64,000 nucleotides of DNA from Rhodococcus pseudokoreensis (GCF_017068395.1 NZ_CP070619.1:4588001-4652000); one strand, 5' to 3'. Positions 44,301 through 52,749 are shown, counted from the first letter of the stretch. A program made the numbers and translations. Notes: generated by a model not told the origin, from the sequence alone.

Positions 44301-44747
44301 GGCGCGGACGCCGGGATCGCCGCGGACGTCGCGGATCTCCTGCACACGTACTGCCTCCTCGACATCGTGGACATCGCGGAGATCTCCCAGCACCGCGCGG
44401 AGGACGTCGCCGAACTGTATTTCGCGCTGTCGGCGCACCTGCACATCAACACCGCGCTGACCGCCGTCACGGCGCTGCCGCGACTGGACCGGTGGCACGC
44501 CCTCGCCCGCCTCGCCCTGCGCGACGACCTCTACAGTTCGCTGCGCGCCATCACCCTCGACGCGCTGTCCGTCAGCGAACCCGGCGACGACGCTGCCGAC
44601 AAGGTCGACCAGTGGGAGCAGCACAACGCCGCCCGGCTCGCCCGCGCGCGGGCACTGCTCACCGAGATCGAGTCGGAGGTCGCCACCGCACCCACGCTGG
44701 CGCTGATCTCCGTCGCGGCCAGGCGGATCCGGGCGATGACGCGGTAG
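41355..44747 (+). CDS. Large NAD-dependent glutamate dehydrogenase (short form)
   Basis: 1130-aa NAD-specific glutamate dehydrogenase of the GDH-180-like family, which deaminates glutamate to 2-oxoglutarate. The catalytic core at about 310-365 has EGVHLRFDDVARGGLRWSDR and VKAQAVKNAVIVPAGAKGGF; VAADKGTAAFSDVAN, GDMSGDVFGNGML and VVGEGGNLGLTQLGR follow, with a C-terminal helical domain. The usual proteins are about 1600 aa; the N-terminal ~450-500 residues with ACT-like regulatory domains are absent, so allosteric control may differ. ATG with AGGAGA upstream, 42 bp after pxpC. The TAG stop is the first codon of repeat copy 3. Confidence 0.92.
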   Translation: MNSIGTELDTPWSHESWRNTLLAEPHRQGTAVARHYASALPISYATETDPAQAIRDVAEVERLDVDSVALTFTTTEASAPYENLKIYAVGKPAPLNEVLPILSSLGVNALDERPAALTRPDGSRAWIYDLTVDLPAVTDGHGTTRDGRIADAFRAAWTGETEVDGFNALVLHAGLGWRQVTVLRAYAAYLRQAGLPYSRSNVERVLLGNTGITQLLVELHALRLDPALARDAAAEDALEDRISAAIDAVAGIDADRILRALLSLIRATTRTTYYAGDPRPGRALAFKFDSSSIDELPLPRPKYEAYVYSPQMEGVHLRFDDVARGGLRWSDRRDDFRTEILGLVKAQAVKNAVIVPAGAKGGFVVKNPPAPTGDAAADREAMLAAGISCYREFISSLLDMTDNLDIATRHVIAPDGIVRRDGDDTYLVVAADKGTAAFSDVANAVALERGYWLGDGFASGGSVGYDHKAMGITARGAWESVVQHFREMGVDTRTDDFTVVGIGDMSGDVFGNGMLLSPHIRLVAAFDHRHVFIDPDPDPQTSWDERARLFGLGRSSWKDYDRAVLSEGAMIVDRAAKSVRLTPQARRALGIDTDRALTTVELVRAVLAAPADLLWNGGVGTYVKATSESHADVGDKSNDAVRLDAPALRVRVVGEGGNLGLTQLGRIEHARNGGRVNTDALDNSAGVDCSDHEVNIKIALAGATADNTLTAQDRRELLSDMTEDVSRLVLADNRSQNEMMSLNRAQAATLVSFHSRMVDDLERRGHVDRAIDVLPTSAQFGALEREQKGLTSPELAQLTAQVKRFIKSEVSGTTLPDNKVYAGRLHDYFPPRLGREYAHTVAVHPLRREIVTTSVVNDMVDRAGMTFAFRLREETGADSAEAVNAFTAVTEIFDLGATFERIRAAAASTPASGTNALTVQTQRLIDRASRWLTTHRPQPLPLEATIARYRPVVRELGPRVREWLQGDEITAVEGRTGALTSRGADAGIAADVADLLHTYCLLDIVDIAEISQHRAEDVAELYFALSAHLHINTALTAVTALPRLDRWHALARLALRDDLYSSLRAITLDALSVSEPGDDAADKVDQWEQHNAARLARARALLTEIESEVATAPTLALISVAARRIRAMTR

Positions 44748-44820
44748 GCGGCTCCGCCGCCCGTGCGTGCTTAAGGAGTCTCTGGACTCGTCAACCACGC
44801 ACGGGCCGCGTAGCGGCCTA
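44745..44820. repeat. Triple-hairpin palindromic element, copy 3
   Basis: Left hairpin GGCGGC-TCC-GCCGCC (44747-44761), central palindrome 44760-44805 with GAGTC-TCTG-GACTC, right hairpin GGCCGC-GTA-GCGGCC (44804-44818). It begins with the TAG stop of the dehydrogenase and ends with the CTA (TAG on the other strand) of the ABC ATPase. It lies between convergent genes. Confidence 0.87.
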
Positions 44821-45543
44821 CAGTACCTGCGACAGGAACTGCTGCAGCCGTTCGGTTTCGGGCTTGTCGAACAGCTGGCCCGGTGTGCCGGTTTCGACGA
44901 CGGCGCCGTGGTCCATGAACAGCACGGTGTCGGACACCTCGCGGGCGAAGCCCATTTCGTGGGTGACGACGACCATCGTCATGCCACCCTTGGCGAGGTC
45001 GGCCATCAGGGCGAGCACGCCTTTCACCAGTTCGGGGTCGAGTGCGGACGTGGCCTCGTCGAAGAACATCACTTCGGGTTTCATCGCGAGGGCGCGGGCG
45101 ATCGCGACGCGCTGCTGCTGCCCGCCGGACAGGTTGCCGGGGCGTGAGTCGGCCTTGTTGGCGAGGCCGACGAGTTCGAGTTGCTCGAGCGCCACCGACC
45201 GAGCCTCGTCCTTCGACATGCCCTTGAGCTTGCGGGGGCCGAGGGCGATGTTGTCGACGACGGTCTTGTGCGGGAACAGGTTGAAGTGCTGGAACACCAT
45301 GCCGATGCGCTGCCGCAGCTTGTCGGGGTTGTCCTGCAGCACGGACTTGCCGTCGAGGAGGACGTCGCCCTGGTCGGGTTCGTGCAGCCGGTTGAGGACC
45401 CGCAGCAGGGTGGACTTGCCGGAGCCGGACGGCCCGATGACGGTGACGGTGTCGCCGGCGTCGACGTGGAGGTCGACGCCGCGCAGCACCTGGTTGGCGC
45501 CGAACGCGAGGTGCAGGTTGGTTCCAGTGAGAGAGACGGCCAT
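44818..45543 (-). CDS. Polar amino-acid ABC transporter ATP-binding protein
   Basis: 241-aa GlnQ/GluA-type ATPase. Walker [11 protein letters not shown] (37-46), Q-loop [18 protein letters not shown], signature LSGGQQQR, Walker [13 protein letters not shown] and the H-loop [10 protein letters not shown]. It energises the transporter encoded 4 bp upstream (binding protein/permease fusion). Polar amino-acid importers of this type carry glutamate, glutamine or similar. The stop lies at the edge of repeat copy 3. Convergence on a glutamate-forming operon fits glutamate-family uptake, but specificity is inferred. Confidence 0.94.
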   Translation of the reverse strand: MAVSLTGTNLHLAFGANQVLRGVDLHVDAGDTVTVIGPSGSGKSTLLRVLNRLHEPDQGDVLLDGKSVLQDNPDKLRQRIGMVFQHFNLFPHKTVVDNIALGPRKLKGMSKDEARSVALEQLELVGLANKADSRPGNLSGGQQQRVAIARALAMKPEVMFFDEATSALDPELVKGVLALMADLAKGGMTMVVVTHEMGFAREVSDTVLFMDHGAVVETGTPGQLFDKPETERLQQFLSQVL

Positions 45544-45547
45544 CGCC

Positions 45548-47359
45548 CTATCCCCTTTCCACGACGATGGACTGTTCCACCGGGTCGAGCGTGCCGGACG
45601 TGTCGGCGCGGCCGGTGCGCAGACGGTTGTCGATGTAGTTGACGAGGTGCGTCAGCGGGATGGTGAGCGCCAGGTAGAACAGGCCGGCGGCGACGAGCGG
45701 TGACAGGTTGCCGGTCTGCGCGTTGAGGTCGCGGCCGACGGCGAACAGTTCCCGCTGGCTGACGAGGAGGCCGAGGAAGTAGATCAGCGACGAGTCCTTG
45801 ATCAGGGAGATGAACTGGTTCATCAGCGCGGGCAGCACCCGCCGCACACCCTGCGGGACGACGACGAGCGTCATCGACTTCCGGTAGCTGAAGCCGAGCG
45901 CCCGGGACGCCTCGAGCTGCCCGGGTTCGACGCTCTGGATGCCGGACCGGAAGATCTCACCGATGTACGCGGACGCCAGCAGCGACAGCGCGGCGGCGCC
46001 GAGCCAGTACGGGTTGTTGCCGGTGAGTCCCTTGACGACGGGTCCGGCGCCGAGTCCGACGATGAGGATGATGACGACGGCGGGCAGGCCGCGGAACACG
46101 TCCGTGTAGACGCGGGCGGGCCAGCGCAGCCAGCGGGTGCGGGAGATGCCGGCCATCGCGAGCAGCATGCCGAGGACGGTGCCGACGATGCCGGACGCCA
46201 ACGCCAGGATCAGTGTGTTCGGCAGACCGGTCTTCAGCAGGTCGGGGAAGGCCCGGGTGTAGAGGTCCCAGTCGAAGAACGTGTCCTTCAGTTGCTGGAG
46301 TGTCGACTTGGGTTCGGCGACGGGGGTTTCGGTCGTGTTGTTCGCGTTCTGGGCGGCGAGCGCGGCGAAGTCCGGGAGGTCGGGCGCCGGCGCCGCCTTG
46401 CTGCCCGGCTTCCAGCCCTCGGGCAGTTCGCGGGGCACCCAGTCGGAGTACAGCTGGGCCCAGGTGCCGTCGGCGATGACGGCGTCGAGCCCGGAGTTCA
46501 GTGCGTCGACGAGCGGCTGGTTCTCCTTGTTGACGGCCCAGCCCACATAGTTGTTGACGCTGAAGGTGTTCTCGACGATCGACGTGGGATCGCCCGGCGC
46601 GATGGCGCCCTCGGCCTGCTGCGACGGCGCCACCCACGCGTCGATCTGCCCGGTCTTGAGGTTGGCGTACGCGGTGGCGTAGTCGGGGAACTTCACCGGG
46701 TTCAGCTTCAGCGTGTTGACGACGTAGTCGTCCTGGACGGTGCCCTGGACGACGCCGATGCGGGTCGACGCGTTCAGGTCGTCGAAGCTCTGGATCGGTC
46801 CGCCGTTGGGAACGACGAGCGAGAAGTAGCCGAAGTCGTAGCCGTTGGTGAAGCCGACGGTGTTGCGGCGTTCGTCCGTCGTGGTGATGGACGAGGACCC
46901 GACGTCGAAGCGGCGCCCGGCCACTTGGGCGAGAAGCCCGGCGAATTCGGTGCCGACGAAGTCGACGCGCAGGCCCAGCTTGTCGGCGACGGCTCGCAGC
47001 AGTTCGTTGTCGTAGCCGGTGAACTGGTTGTCCGAGTTCACGCAGATGCTCGGCGGCGCGTCGGACAGAGTGCCGACGGTGAGCACCCCGGGGGTGATGA
47101 GGTTCAGTTTCGACGTGTCGATCTGGTCGAGCGGGGTGGTCGACGGCGTCGTGTAGCGGTCCTCGGCCGCGGCGCCCGAGGCGGCGAGGTTGGTCGGGGC
47201 GGCGGTGGCCGCGCCGACTCCCGGCGGGGAACACAGATCCTGCGGCGCCGACCCCGAGTTGTCGCCGCCCCTCGAACACGACGACAGGGTCAACGCCAGC
47301 AGGGCGGTGAGCAGTAGCGCCACCACCACACGGATCTTCGCTCCGACGGAAGAAAACAT
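45548..47359 (-). CDS. Fused substrate-binding protein and permease, polar amino-acid ABC transporter
   Basis: 603-aa fusion. A lipoprotein signal (hydrophobic run to LSSC, C28) leads to a family 3 solute-binding domain (about 75-320: [43 protein letters not shown]). A linker follows, then a HisM/GlnP-type permease with about five helices (about 370-585), including the inner loop [24 protein letters not shown] that contacts the ATPase. Tethering the binding protein to the channel is known in some lactic-acid and actinobacterial glutamine transporters. Start ATG 47359 chosen over 47443 because it gives a proper signal peptide. Confidence 0.9.
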   Translation of the reverse strand: MFSSVGAKIRVVVALLLTALLALTLSSCSRGGDNSGSAPQDLCSPPGVGAATAAPTNLAASGAAAEDRYTTPSTTPLDQIDTSKLNLITPGVLTVGTLSDAPPSICVNSDNQFTGYDNELLRAVADKLGLRVDFVGTEFAGLLAQVAGRRFDVGSSSITTTDERRNTVGFTNGYDFGYFSLVVPNGGPIQSFDDLNASTRIGVVQGTVQDDYVVNTLKLNPVKFPDYATAYANLKTGQIDAWVAPSQQAEGAIAPGDPTSIVENTFSVNNYVGWAVNKENQPLVDALNSGLDAVIADGTWAQLYSDWVPRELPEGWKPGSKAAPAPDLPDFAALAAQNANNTTETPVAEPKSTLQQLKDTFFDWDLYTRAFPDLLKTGLPNTLILALASGIVGTVLGMLLAMAGISRTRWLRWPARVYTDVFRGLPAVVIILIVGLGAGPVVKGLTGNNPYWLGAAALSLLASAYIGEIFRSGIQSVEPGQLEASRALGFSYRKSMTLVVVPQGVRRVLPALMNQFISLIKDSSLIYFLGLLVSQRELFAVGRDLNAQTGNLSPLVAAGLFYLALTIPLTHLVNYIDNRLRTGRADTSGTLDPVEQSIVVERG

Positions 47360-47432
47360 GGTGAGCAGCGTAACCCTGGCAGGCGGGTCTTCCGGGGTCG
47401 GAGGACGCCTCGGGCGACGCCCGTCACTCCTC

Positions 47433-47451
47433 TTGTTTGTCATACAAACAA
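47433..47451. promoter_or_regulatory. TetR-type operator, distal copy
   Basis: TTGTTTGT-CAT-ACAAACAA, a perfect 8-bp palindrome. It lies in the 135-bp region between the divergent ABC fusion gene and the TetR gene. A second copy is centred 29 bp downstream. Confidence 0.8.
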
Positions 47452-47460
47452 AGAGAAGTT

Positions 47461-47481
47461 ATTGTTTGTCGTACAAACAAT
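47461..47481. promoter_or_regulatory. TetR-type operator, proximal copy
   Basis: ATTGTTTGT-CGT-ACAAACAAT, a perfect 9-bp palindrome ending 13 bp before the TetR start codon and directly before its GGAGGGG ribosome-binding site. The position implies autorepression and control of the downstream acyl-CoA genes. Confidence 0.83.
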
Positions 47482-47494
47482 TGGAGGGGCAGCC

Positions 47495-48130
47495 ATGGTG
47501 TCGCAGACGGGCCGAGCAGCGCGCGGAACCCGGGAGTCCGGTCGGCAGACCCGCGACGCCCTGTTCACCGCCGCCACCGAACTCTTCCTCGAACACGGCG
47601 ACGGCGTCGCGATCACCCAGATCTGCGCCGCCGCCGGGGCCCACCCCAACCAGGTGACGTATTACTACGGGTCCAAGGAACGGCTCTTCGTCGAGGTGGC
47701 CTGCGCTGCCGTGCTGCGCGCAGGCAAGCGGGCCGAGGACGACGCCGCCACCGCGGAGACCGTCGGCGACTACACGGAGAAACTCGTCGGCTCCCTGCTC
47801 GGACCGGGCGCACCCAGCGTCGAACTGTTCGTGGAAGCGATGCTGATGACGGGCCGCCGCGGCGAACTCCGCGACCTCATCACCGACACTCTCCGCACTC
47901 TGCACTCCTCGGGCGAGGACGCACTCATCCGCACCCTGATGCGCACCGGGTGGCAACTGCGCGCAGGCATCGACGTGGAGGCCAAGGCGTTCTGGTCGGC
48001 GATCTTCGGGCTGGTGATCCAGAAGTCCGCCACCGGCGAGAGCTTCGGCTATTCGCTCGAGGAGGCCGTCGCCGTCATCTTCGCGAACCTGCAGATCCCC
48101 GAGACCGTCCTCAACACCTCCATCGACTGA
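47495..48130 (+). CDS. TetR-family regulator of the acyl-CoA ligase/AidB-like operon
   Basis: 211-aa TetR repressor. The helix-turn-helix (about 17-60) reads RDALFTAATELFLEHGDGVAITQICAAAGAHPNQVTYYY; the C-terminal domain is helical (LFVEAMLMTGRRGELRDLI). ATG 47495 chosen because GGAGGGG is 7 nt upstream; an upstream TTG frame at 47462 would place the operator inside the coding region. Two perfect palindromes lie in its promoter. It is 19 bp from the acyl-CoA synthetase gene, so it is probably the first gene of the operon it controls. Confidence 0.92.
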   Translation: MVSQTGRAARGTRESGRQTRDALFTAATELFLEHGDGVAITQICAAAGAHPNQVTYYYGSKERLFVEVACAAVLRAGKRAEDDAATAETVGDYTEKLVGSLLGPGAPSVELFVEAMLMTGRRGELRDLITDTLRTLHSSGEDALIRTLMRTGWQLRAGIDVEAKAFWSAIFGLVIQKSATGESFGYSLEEAVAVIFANLQIPETVLNTSID

Positions 48131-48149
48131 CCCCTCTTCAAGGAGCGCG

Positions 48150-49655
48150 ATGAACATTGTTCGCGTATTCGACAGCAACGTCCGCAAGACGCCCGACAAG
48201 GCGTTTCTCCACTTCCAGGGCCGAAACCATACGTATGGTTCCGTGCAGGACGGCAGCCGCCACGCCGCGGCACTCCTGCGGAAACTGGGAGTCGGGCGCG
48301 GTGACCGCGTCGCCCTCATGTGTTTCAACACCCCCGGCTTCGTCTACGCCATGCTCGGCGCCTGGCGCATCGGCGCGGTGGTGGTGCCGGTCAACCACAA
48401 GATGCAGGCGCCCGAGGTCGACTACGTCCTGCGGCACGCGCACGTGCAGGTGTGCGTCTTCGACGGCGAACTCGCGCCCGTGATCGAGCGGTTGCAGACG
48501 TCGGTGGTGCTGCTGTCCACCGACACCGCGGTGGACGGATACCCGTTCTTCGACGACGCGATCGCCGACCTCGATCCGATCGACGGCATCGACGTCGACG
48601 AGAACGACCCGGCCGAGATCCTCTACACGTCCGGCACCACCGGCGCGCCCAAGGGCTGCGTGCACAGCCACCGCAACGTCGTGCGCGTCGCAACCACGGC
48701 GGCGCTCGGGCTGTCCATCACCCGCGACGAGCGGCTGCTGATGGCCGTCCCGATCTGGCACGCGTCCCCGCTGAACAACTGGCTGATGGCCGCGCTGTAC
48801 ATGGGCGGCACCGTGGTGCTCGTGCGCGAGTATCACCCCGTCCAATTTCTGGAAGCGGTTCAGCAGCAACGCATCACGCTGTGCTTCGGGCCGCCGGTCA
48901 TCTACACCACGGCACTGAACGCGGTCCCCGACTTCGCCGCCTACGACCTGTCCAGTGTCCGGGCCTGGCTGTACGGCGGCGGGCCGATCGGCGCGGACGT
49001 GGCCCGCAGGCTCGTCGAGTCGTACCGGACCACCCGCTTCTACCAGGTGTACGGGATGACGGAGACCGGTCCCGTCGGGGCCGTGCTGTACCCGGAAGAG
49101 CAACTGACCAAGGCCGGCTCCATCGGCCGGGTCGCGCTCGCCGGCGTCGACATGCGCCTGGCCGGACCCGGCGGCGCCGACGTGCCCGCCGGGGGGATCG
49201 GCGAGATCTGGGTGCGCACCGACACCGTGATGCTGGGCTACCTCGACGACCCCGACGCCACCGCGGCCGCCTTCGCCGACGGCGGCTGGTACCGCACGGG
49301 CGATCTCGCCCGCACGGACGACGACGGCTACCTCTTCATCGTCGACCGCGCGAAAGACATGATCATCACCGGCGGTGAGAACGTCTATTCCAAGGAAGTG
49401 GAGGACGCGATCTCCGGCCACCCCGACGTCGTCGACGTCGCCGTCGTGGGACGCCCGCACCCCGAGTGGGGCGAGACCGTCGTCGCGCACGTCGTGTGGC
49501 GGGAACCGGACGTCGTGGGAGCCGACGACCTCCGCGACTATCTGTCGGACAAGCTGGCGCGCTACAAGATTCCCCGCGACTACGTGTTCGCCACCGTGCT
49601 GCCCCGCACCCCCACCGGCAAGATCCAGAAGCACCTGATCCGCACCGCGAGCTGA
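48150..49655 (+). CDS. AMP-dependent acyl-CoA synthetase
   Basis: 501-aa adenylate-forming acyl-CoA ligase of the medium/short-chain FadD type. A3 motif LYTSGTTGAPKG (about 157-168), YGMTETGPVG, YRTGDLARTDDDGYLFIVDRAKDMIITGGENV (hinge) and the catalytic lysine region PTGKIQKHLIR at the C-terminus. It forms acyl-CoA for the dehydrogenase that follows 18 bp later. AAGGAGCG precedes the ATG. Substrate not identifiable. Confidence 0.93.
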   Translation: MNIVRVFDSNVRKTPDKAFLHFQGRNHTYGSVQDGSRHAAALLRKLGVGRGDRVALMCFNTPGFVYAMLGAWRIGAVVVPVNHKMQAPEVDYVLRHAHVQVCVFDGELAPVIERLQTSVVLLSTDTAVDGYPFFDDAIADLDPIDGIDVDENDPAEILYTSGTTGAPKGCVHSHRNVVRVATTAALGLSITRDERLLMAVPIWHASPLNNWLMAALYMGGTVVLVREYHPVQFLEAVQQQRITLCFGPPVIYTTALNAVPDFAAYDLSSVRAWLYGGGPIGADVARRLVESYRTTRFYQVYGMTETGPVGAVLYPEEQLTKAGSIGRVALAGVDMRLAGPGGADVPAGGIGEIWVRTDTVMLGYLDDPDATAAAFADGGWYRTGDLARTDDDGYLFIVDRAKDMIITGGENVYSKEVEDAISGHPDVVDVAVVGRPHPEWGETVVAHVVWREPDVVGADDLRDYLSDKLARYKIPRDYVFATVLPRTPTGKIQKHLIRTAS

Positions 49656-49673
49656 CTCACGAAAGACAGTGCC

Positions 49674-51365
49674 ATGACTACCTTCTCCGACACGAACGTC
49701 ACCCATCCCGCACCCCACCGGACACACACCGTGCTCAACCAGTCGGTGCCCCGCACCGACGTCAACGAGTTCACGCTCGACACGGTGCTGTCCGAGGCCG
49801 TGCGCCGCCACGACGCCGACTGGGCCACTGCGGAACTCACCGATATCGGGGAGCTCGTCGGCAGCGCCACGTTCCAGCACGACGCCGAACTCGCCAACTC
49901 GATCATCCCCGAACTGAAGACGTTCGACCGCTGGGGCAACCGGATCGACGAGGTCGAGTACCACCCGTCCTACCACCGGATCATCTCCGCGGCCGTCGCA
50001 CACGGCGCGCACACGTCCGCGTGGGCCGATCCGAAACCCGGCGCAAACGTCGCTCGCGCAGCCGCATTCATGCTGTTCGCGCAGATCGAGCCGGGCCACT
50101 CGTGCCCGATCTCGATGACCAACGCCGTCATCCCCTCCCTCGAACTGCAACCCGACGTCGCCGCGATCTGGAAGCCGCGTGCCCTGTCCCGCAGCTACAC
50201 CCCGGAACTCGACGCACCGGGCAAGGCGTCCGCGATCTTCGGCATGTCGATGACGGAGAAGCAGGGCGGCTCCGACGTCCGCGCCAACACTACCGTCGCG
50301 AAACCCGCGGGTCGCGGCGGTCCCGGCGCCGACTACCTGCTCACCGGCCACAAGTGGTTCTGCTCCGCGCCGATGTCCGACGCGTTCCTCGTGCTCGCGC
50401 AGGCGGAAGGTGCGGGCGGCGAGGGACTCTCGTGCTTCCTGCTGCCGCGCATTCTCCCGGACGGCACCCGCAACGTCTTCCGCATCCAGCGGCTGAAGAA
50501 CAAGCTCGGCAACAAGTCCAACGCGTCGTCCGAGATCGAACTCGACGGTACCGTCGGCGTCATGGTCGGTGAACCCGGTCGCGGGGTCCGCACCATCATC
50601 GAGATGGTCGCGCGCACCCGGCTCGACTGCGTGCTCGGCAGCGCGTCGGGGATGCGGCAGTCCGTCGCCGAGGCCGTGTGGCACGCCCGGCACCGTGCCG
50701 CGTTCGGTACCGTCCTGGCCGATCAGCCCGCCATGACGTCGGTGCTCGCCGACCTCGCGATCGAGTCCGAGGCGGCCACCGTCACCGCGCTGCGACTCGC
50801 CCGCGCTCACGACGACGACGCCGGTGAGCAGGAACGCAGCTTCCGCCGGCTCGCGACCGCCGTCGCGAAGTACTGGATCTGCAAACGCGGCCCGCACCAC
50901 GCCTACGAGGCGCTGGAATGCCTGGGCGGCAACGGATACACCGAAGACTTCCCGCTCGCCCGCCGCTACCGCGAACAGCCCGTCATGGCCGTCTGGGAGG
51001 GGTCGGGGAACGTCATCGCCCTCGACGTCCTGCGCGCGATGACCCGCGAACCCGACAGCGTCGCCGCGTTCGACGCCGAGGTGAACCTGGCCCGCGGCGC
51101 CAACACCGTGCTGGACGCGCACCTCGACCGAGTTCGCACTCAGCTCGGCGACCTCGCCGGACTCGACCCCGCCGACGCCCAGCGCCGCGCCCGGACCGTC
51201 GTCGAATCGATGGCCCTCGCGCTGCAGGCGTCGCTGCTCACCCGGTTCTCGCCCGCCGCGGTCGCGGACTGTTTCGTCGACGCCCGCCTCGGCCCCGACC
51301 GCAGCCACGAATACGGCACCCTCTCCCCGGCCGCCGACCTGCAGGCGATCCTGCATCGCGCGTAG
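49674..51365 (+). CDS. AidB-like acyl-CoA dehydrogenase
   Basis: 563-aa flavoprotein of the AidB/acyl-CoA dehydrogenase group, longer than ordinary acyl-CoA dehydrogenases (about 390 aa). It has HTVLNQSVP at the N-terminus, GMSMTEKQGGSDVRANTT (flavin region), YLLTGHKWFCSAPMSDAFLVLAQ, LGNKSNASSEIELDG and ALECLGGNGYTEDFPLARRYREQPVMAVWEGSGNV. E. coli AidB is a DNA-binding alkylation-response flavoprotein, but here pairing with an acyl-CoA ligase points to acyl-CoA oxidation. The TAG stop is the first codon of repeat copy 4. Confidence 0.92.
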   Translation: MTTFSDTNVTHPAPHRTHTVLNQSVPRTDVNEFTLDTVLSEAVRRHDADWATAELTDIGELVGSATFQHDAELANSIIPELKTFDRWGNRIDEVEYHPSYHRIISAAVAHGAHTSAWADPKPGANVARAAAFMLFAQIEPGHSCPISMTNAVIPSLELQPDVAAIWKPRALSRSYTPELDAPGKASAIFGMSMTEKQGGSDVRANTTVAKPAGRGGPGADYLLTGHKWFCSAPMSDAFLVLAQAEGAGGEGLSCFLLPRILPDGTRNVFRIQRLKNKLGNKSNASSEIELDGTVGVMVGEPGRGVRTIIEMVARTRLDCVLGSASGMRQSVAEAVWHARHRAAFGTVLADQPAMTSVLADLAIESEAATVTALRLARAHDDDAGEQERSFRRLATAVAKYWICKRGPHHAYEALECLGGNGYTEDFPLARRYREQPVMAVWEGSGNVIALDVLRAMTREPDSVAAFDAEVNLARGANTVLDAHLDRVRTQLGDLAGLDPADAQRRARTVVESMALALQASLLTRFSPAAVADCFVDARLGPDRSHEYGTLSPAADLQAILHRA

Positions 51366-51438
51366 GCGGCTCCGCCGCCCGTGCGTGGTTAACGAGTCCA
51401 GAGACTCCTTTCCCACGCACAGGCGGCGAAGCCGCCTA
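51363..51438. repeat. Triple-hairpin palindromic element, copy 4
   Basis: Left hairpin GGCGGC-TCC-GCCGCC (51365-51379), central palindrome with GAGTC-CAGA-GACTC (tip inverted relative to copies 1-3 and 5), right hairpin GGCGGC-GAA-GCCGCC (51422-51436). The two ends are TAG stop codons of the convergent neighbours. This is the most symmetrical copy (76 bp). Confidence 0.87.
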
Positions 51439-52749
51439 CCGCAGGACCGTCGGGCCCAGGAACTCGCACACCTGCAGGGCGAGTGCGAGATCCAGTTTGC
51501 TGTGTGTGCCGGTGGCCGGGTCGCCGAGTGCCTTGGTGATGCGGTATTTGACGGTGTTGCGGTGCAGGTTCATCTGCTGAGCGGTGTGGAGGTGGCTCTC
51601 GCCGGTCGCGAAGTAGGTGCTCAGCGTGGCCCTCAGGGTCGCGGCCTGGTCGGTGTTCTCGGCGAGCGGGCCGAGGACCTCCCACACCCATGCCCGGGTG
51701 GAGTCCAGGTTCTCGGCGAGGAGGGACACGACGGCGACGCCGCGGTCGCCGAAACCGACGATCGGCCGGACCTGGGTGTGGGGCACGGTGGCGACGGAGT
51801 AGGCGGCCCGCGCCTGTTCGTGCGACCGCCGGAATCCGGCGACCCCGGGCGCGGGCAGGCCGATCGCGCTCCGGATGCCTGGCTTCGACGGCAGGGCGGC
51901 GGCGAGTTCGGTGGTGTCGAGGACGGGTTTGCGTCGACCGAAAGGCAGCCAGGCCCAAAGTGTTCGGCGGTCGATGGCGGTGACGATGGGCGCCGAGTCG
52001 GTGACGAGGTGGCGGGCCAGGTCGCGCACATAGTGGTCGAGTGCGTTGAGGCTCGCCTCGGTGTCGGCGCCGGTGGACCAGAGGATCATCGCGACGTGCG
52101 TCTGGTCGAGCCGGTACTGCGTCTCGGCCTCGAACGCGGACCCGTCGGAGCCGGTCCCGGTGAGGAGGGTGTGGATGGTCGACGAGTGCACATTGCCGCG
52201 GGCGCCCAGCCACCGCCGGCGTTCCTGCTCGTAGGCGTCGAACACGTACAGCGTGATCCAGTCGATGTAGCTGTACACGACCTCCGAAATATGTTTGAGC
52301 ACAGCGAGGGTCAGCGGTCCGGGCAGGTCGAGGGCGCTGACCTCGTCGTAGCAGATCTTCATCAGATCGTCCTGGCCCATGTGATACGCGCGCACCAGCG
52401 AATTCGACGACACGTCGCGTTGCGCCAGCCGCAGCGCGTACTCCACGGCGGCGGTGGTGGGCTGGAGATGGTCGACGGGAATGTCGTTGGCCAGGACGTG
52501 GACGATCGTCGAGACGTTGCCGTGGACACTGGCCTCGAGCAGTTCGACGAGTTGCGGGTCCTCGTCGAGTTGGTCGATCTCGTGCGCGAGCAGCGCACTC
52601 ATCGCGCGGGTGATCTCCGCCTGCCGCACATCGAGTTTCCGTGCGATGCCGGCCACGATGTCGAGGACCTCGGTCTCCGCCATCGCCGGCACCCGCGCCA
52701 TCCGGCGGCGGGCGCCGGCGCGGCGGTCGCCGGGGGCGGGACTGCTCAC
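51436..52749 (-). CDS. CdaR/PucR-type transcriptional regulator
   Basis: 437-aa regulator. The N-terminal part (about 20-170) resembles the RsbRD-like sensor region found in actinobacterial PucR relatives (SNSLVRAYHMGQDDLMKIC). A central CdaR GGDEF-like domain and a C-terminal PucR helix-turn-helix (TAQQMNLHRNTVKYRITKALG at about 390-412) follow. It lacks the N-terminal purine domain seen in the regulator at 15790. GTG 52749 overlaps the oxidoreductase stop (GTGA), so it is the last gene of the operon it probably regulates. The stop is in repeat copy 4. Confidence 0.88.
   Translation of the reverse strand: MSSPAPGDRRAGARRRMARVPAMAETEVLDIVAGIARKLDVRQAEITRAMSALLAHEIDQLDEDPQLVELLEASVHGNVSTIVHVLANDIPVDHLQPTTAAVEYALRLAQRDVSSNSLVRAYHMGQDDLMKICYDEVSALDLPGPLTLAVLKHISEVVYSYIDWITLYVFDAYEQERRRWLGARGNVHSSTIHTLLTGTGSDGSAFEAETQYRLDQTHVAMILWSTGADTEASLNALDHYVRDLARHLVTDSAPIVTAIDRRTLWAWLPFGRRKPVLDTTELAAALPSKPGIRSAIGLPAPGVAGFRRSHEQARAAYSVATVPHTQVRPIVGFGDRGVAVVSLLAENLDSTRAWVWEVLGPLAENTDQAATLRATLSTYFATGESHLHTAQQMNLHRNTVKYRITKALGDPATGTHSKLDLALALQVCEFLGPTVLR

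Noticed and set aside
40305..44798. Very long open frame (about 1500 codons) antisense to pxpC and the glutamate dehydrogenase gene
   Set aside because: It is a high-GC shadow: no family motifs, strongly biased Arg/Val/Asp composition, and it lies opposite well-supported genes.
48138..51416. Long antisense open frame opposite the acyl-CoA synthetase and AidB-like genes
   Set aside because: No recognisable domain; it begins inside repeat copy 4 and mirrors the codon bias of the real genes.
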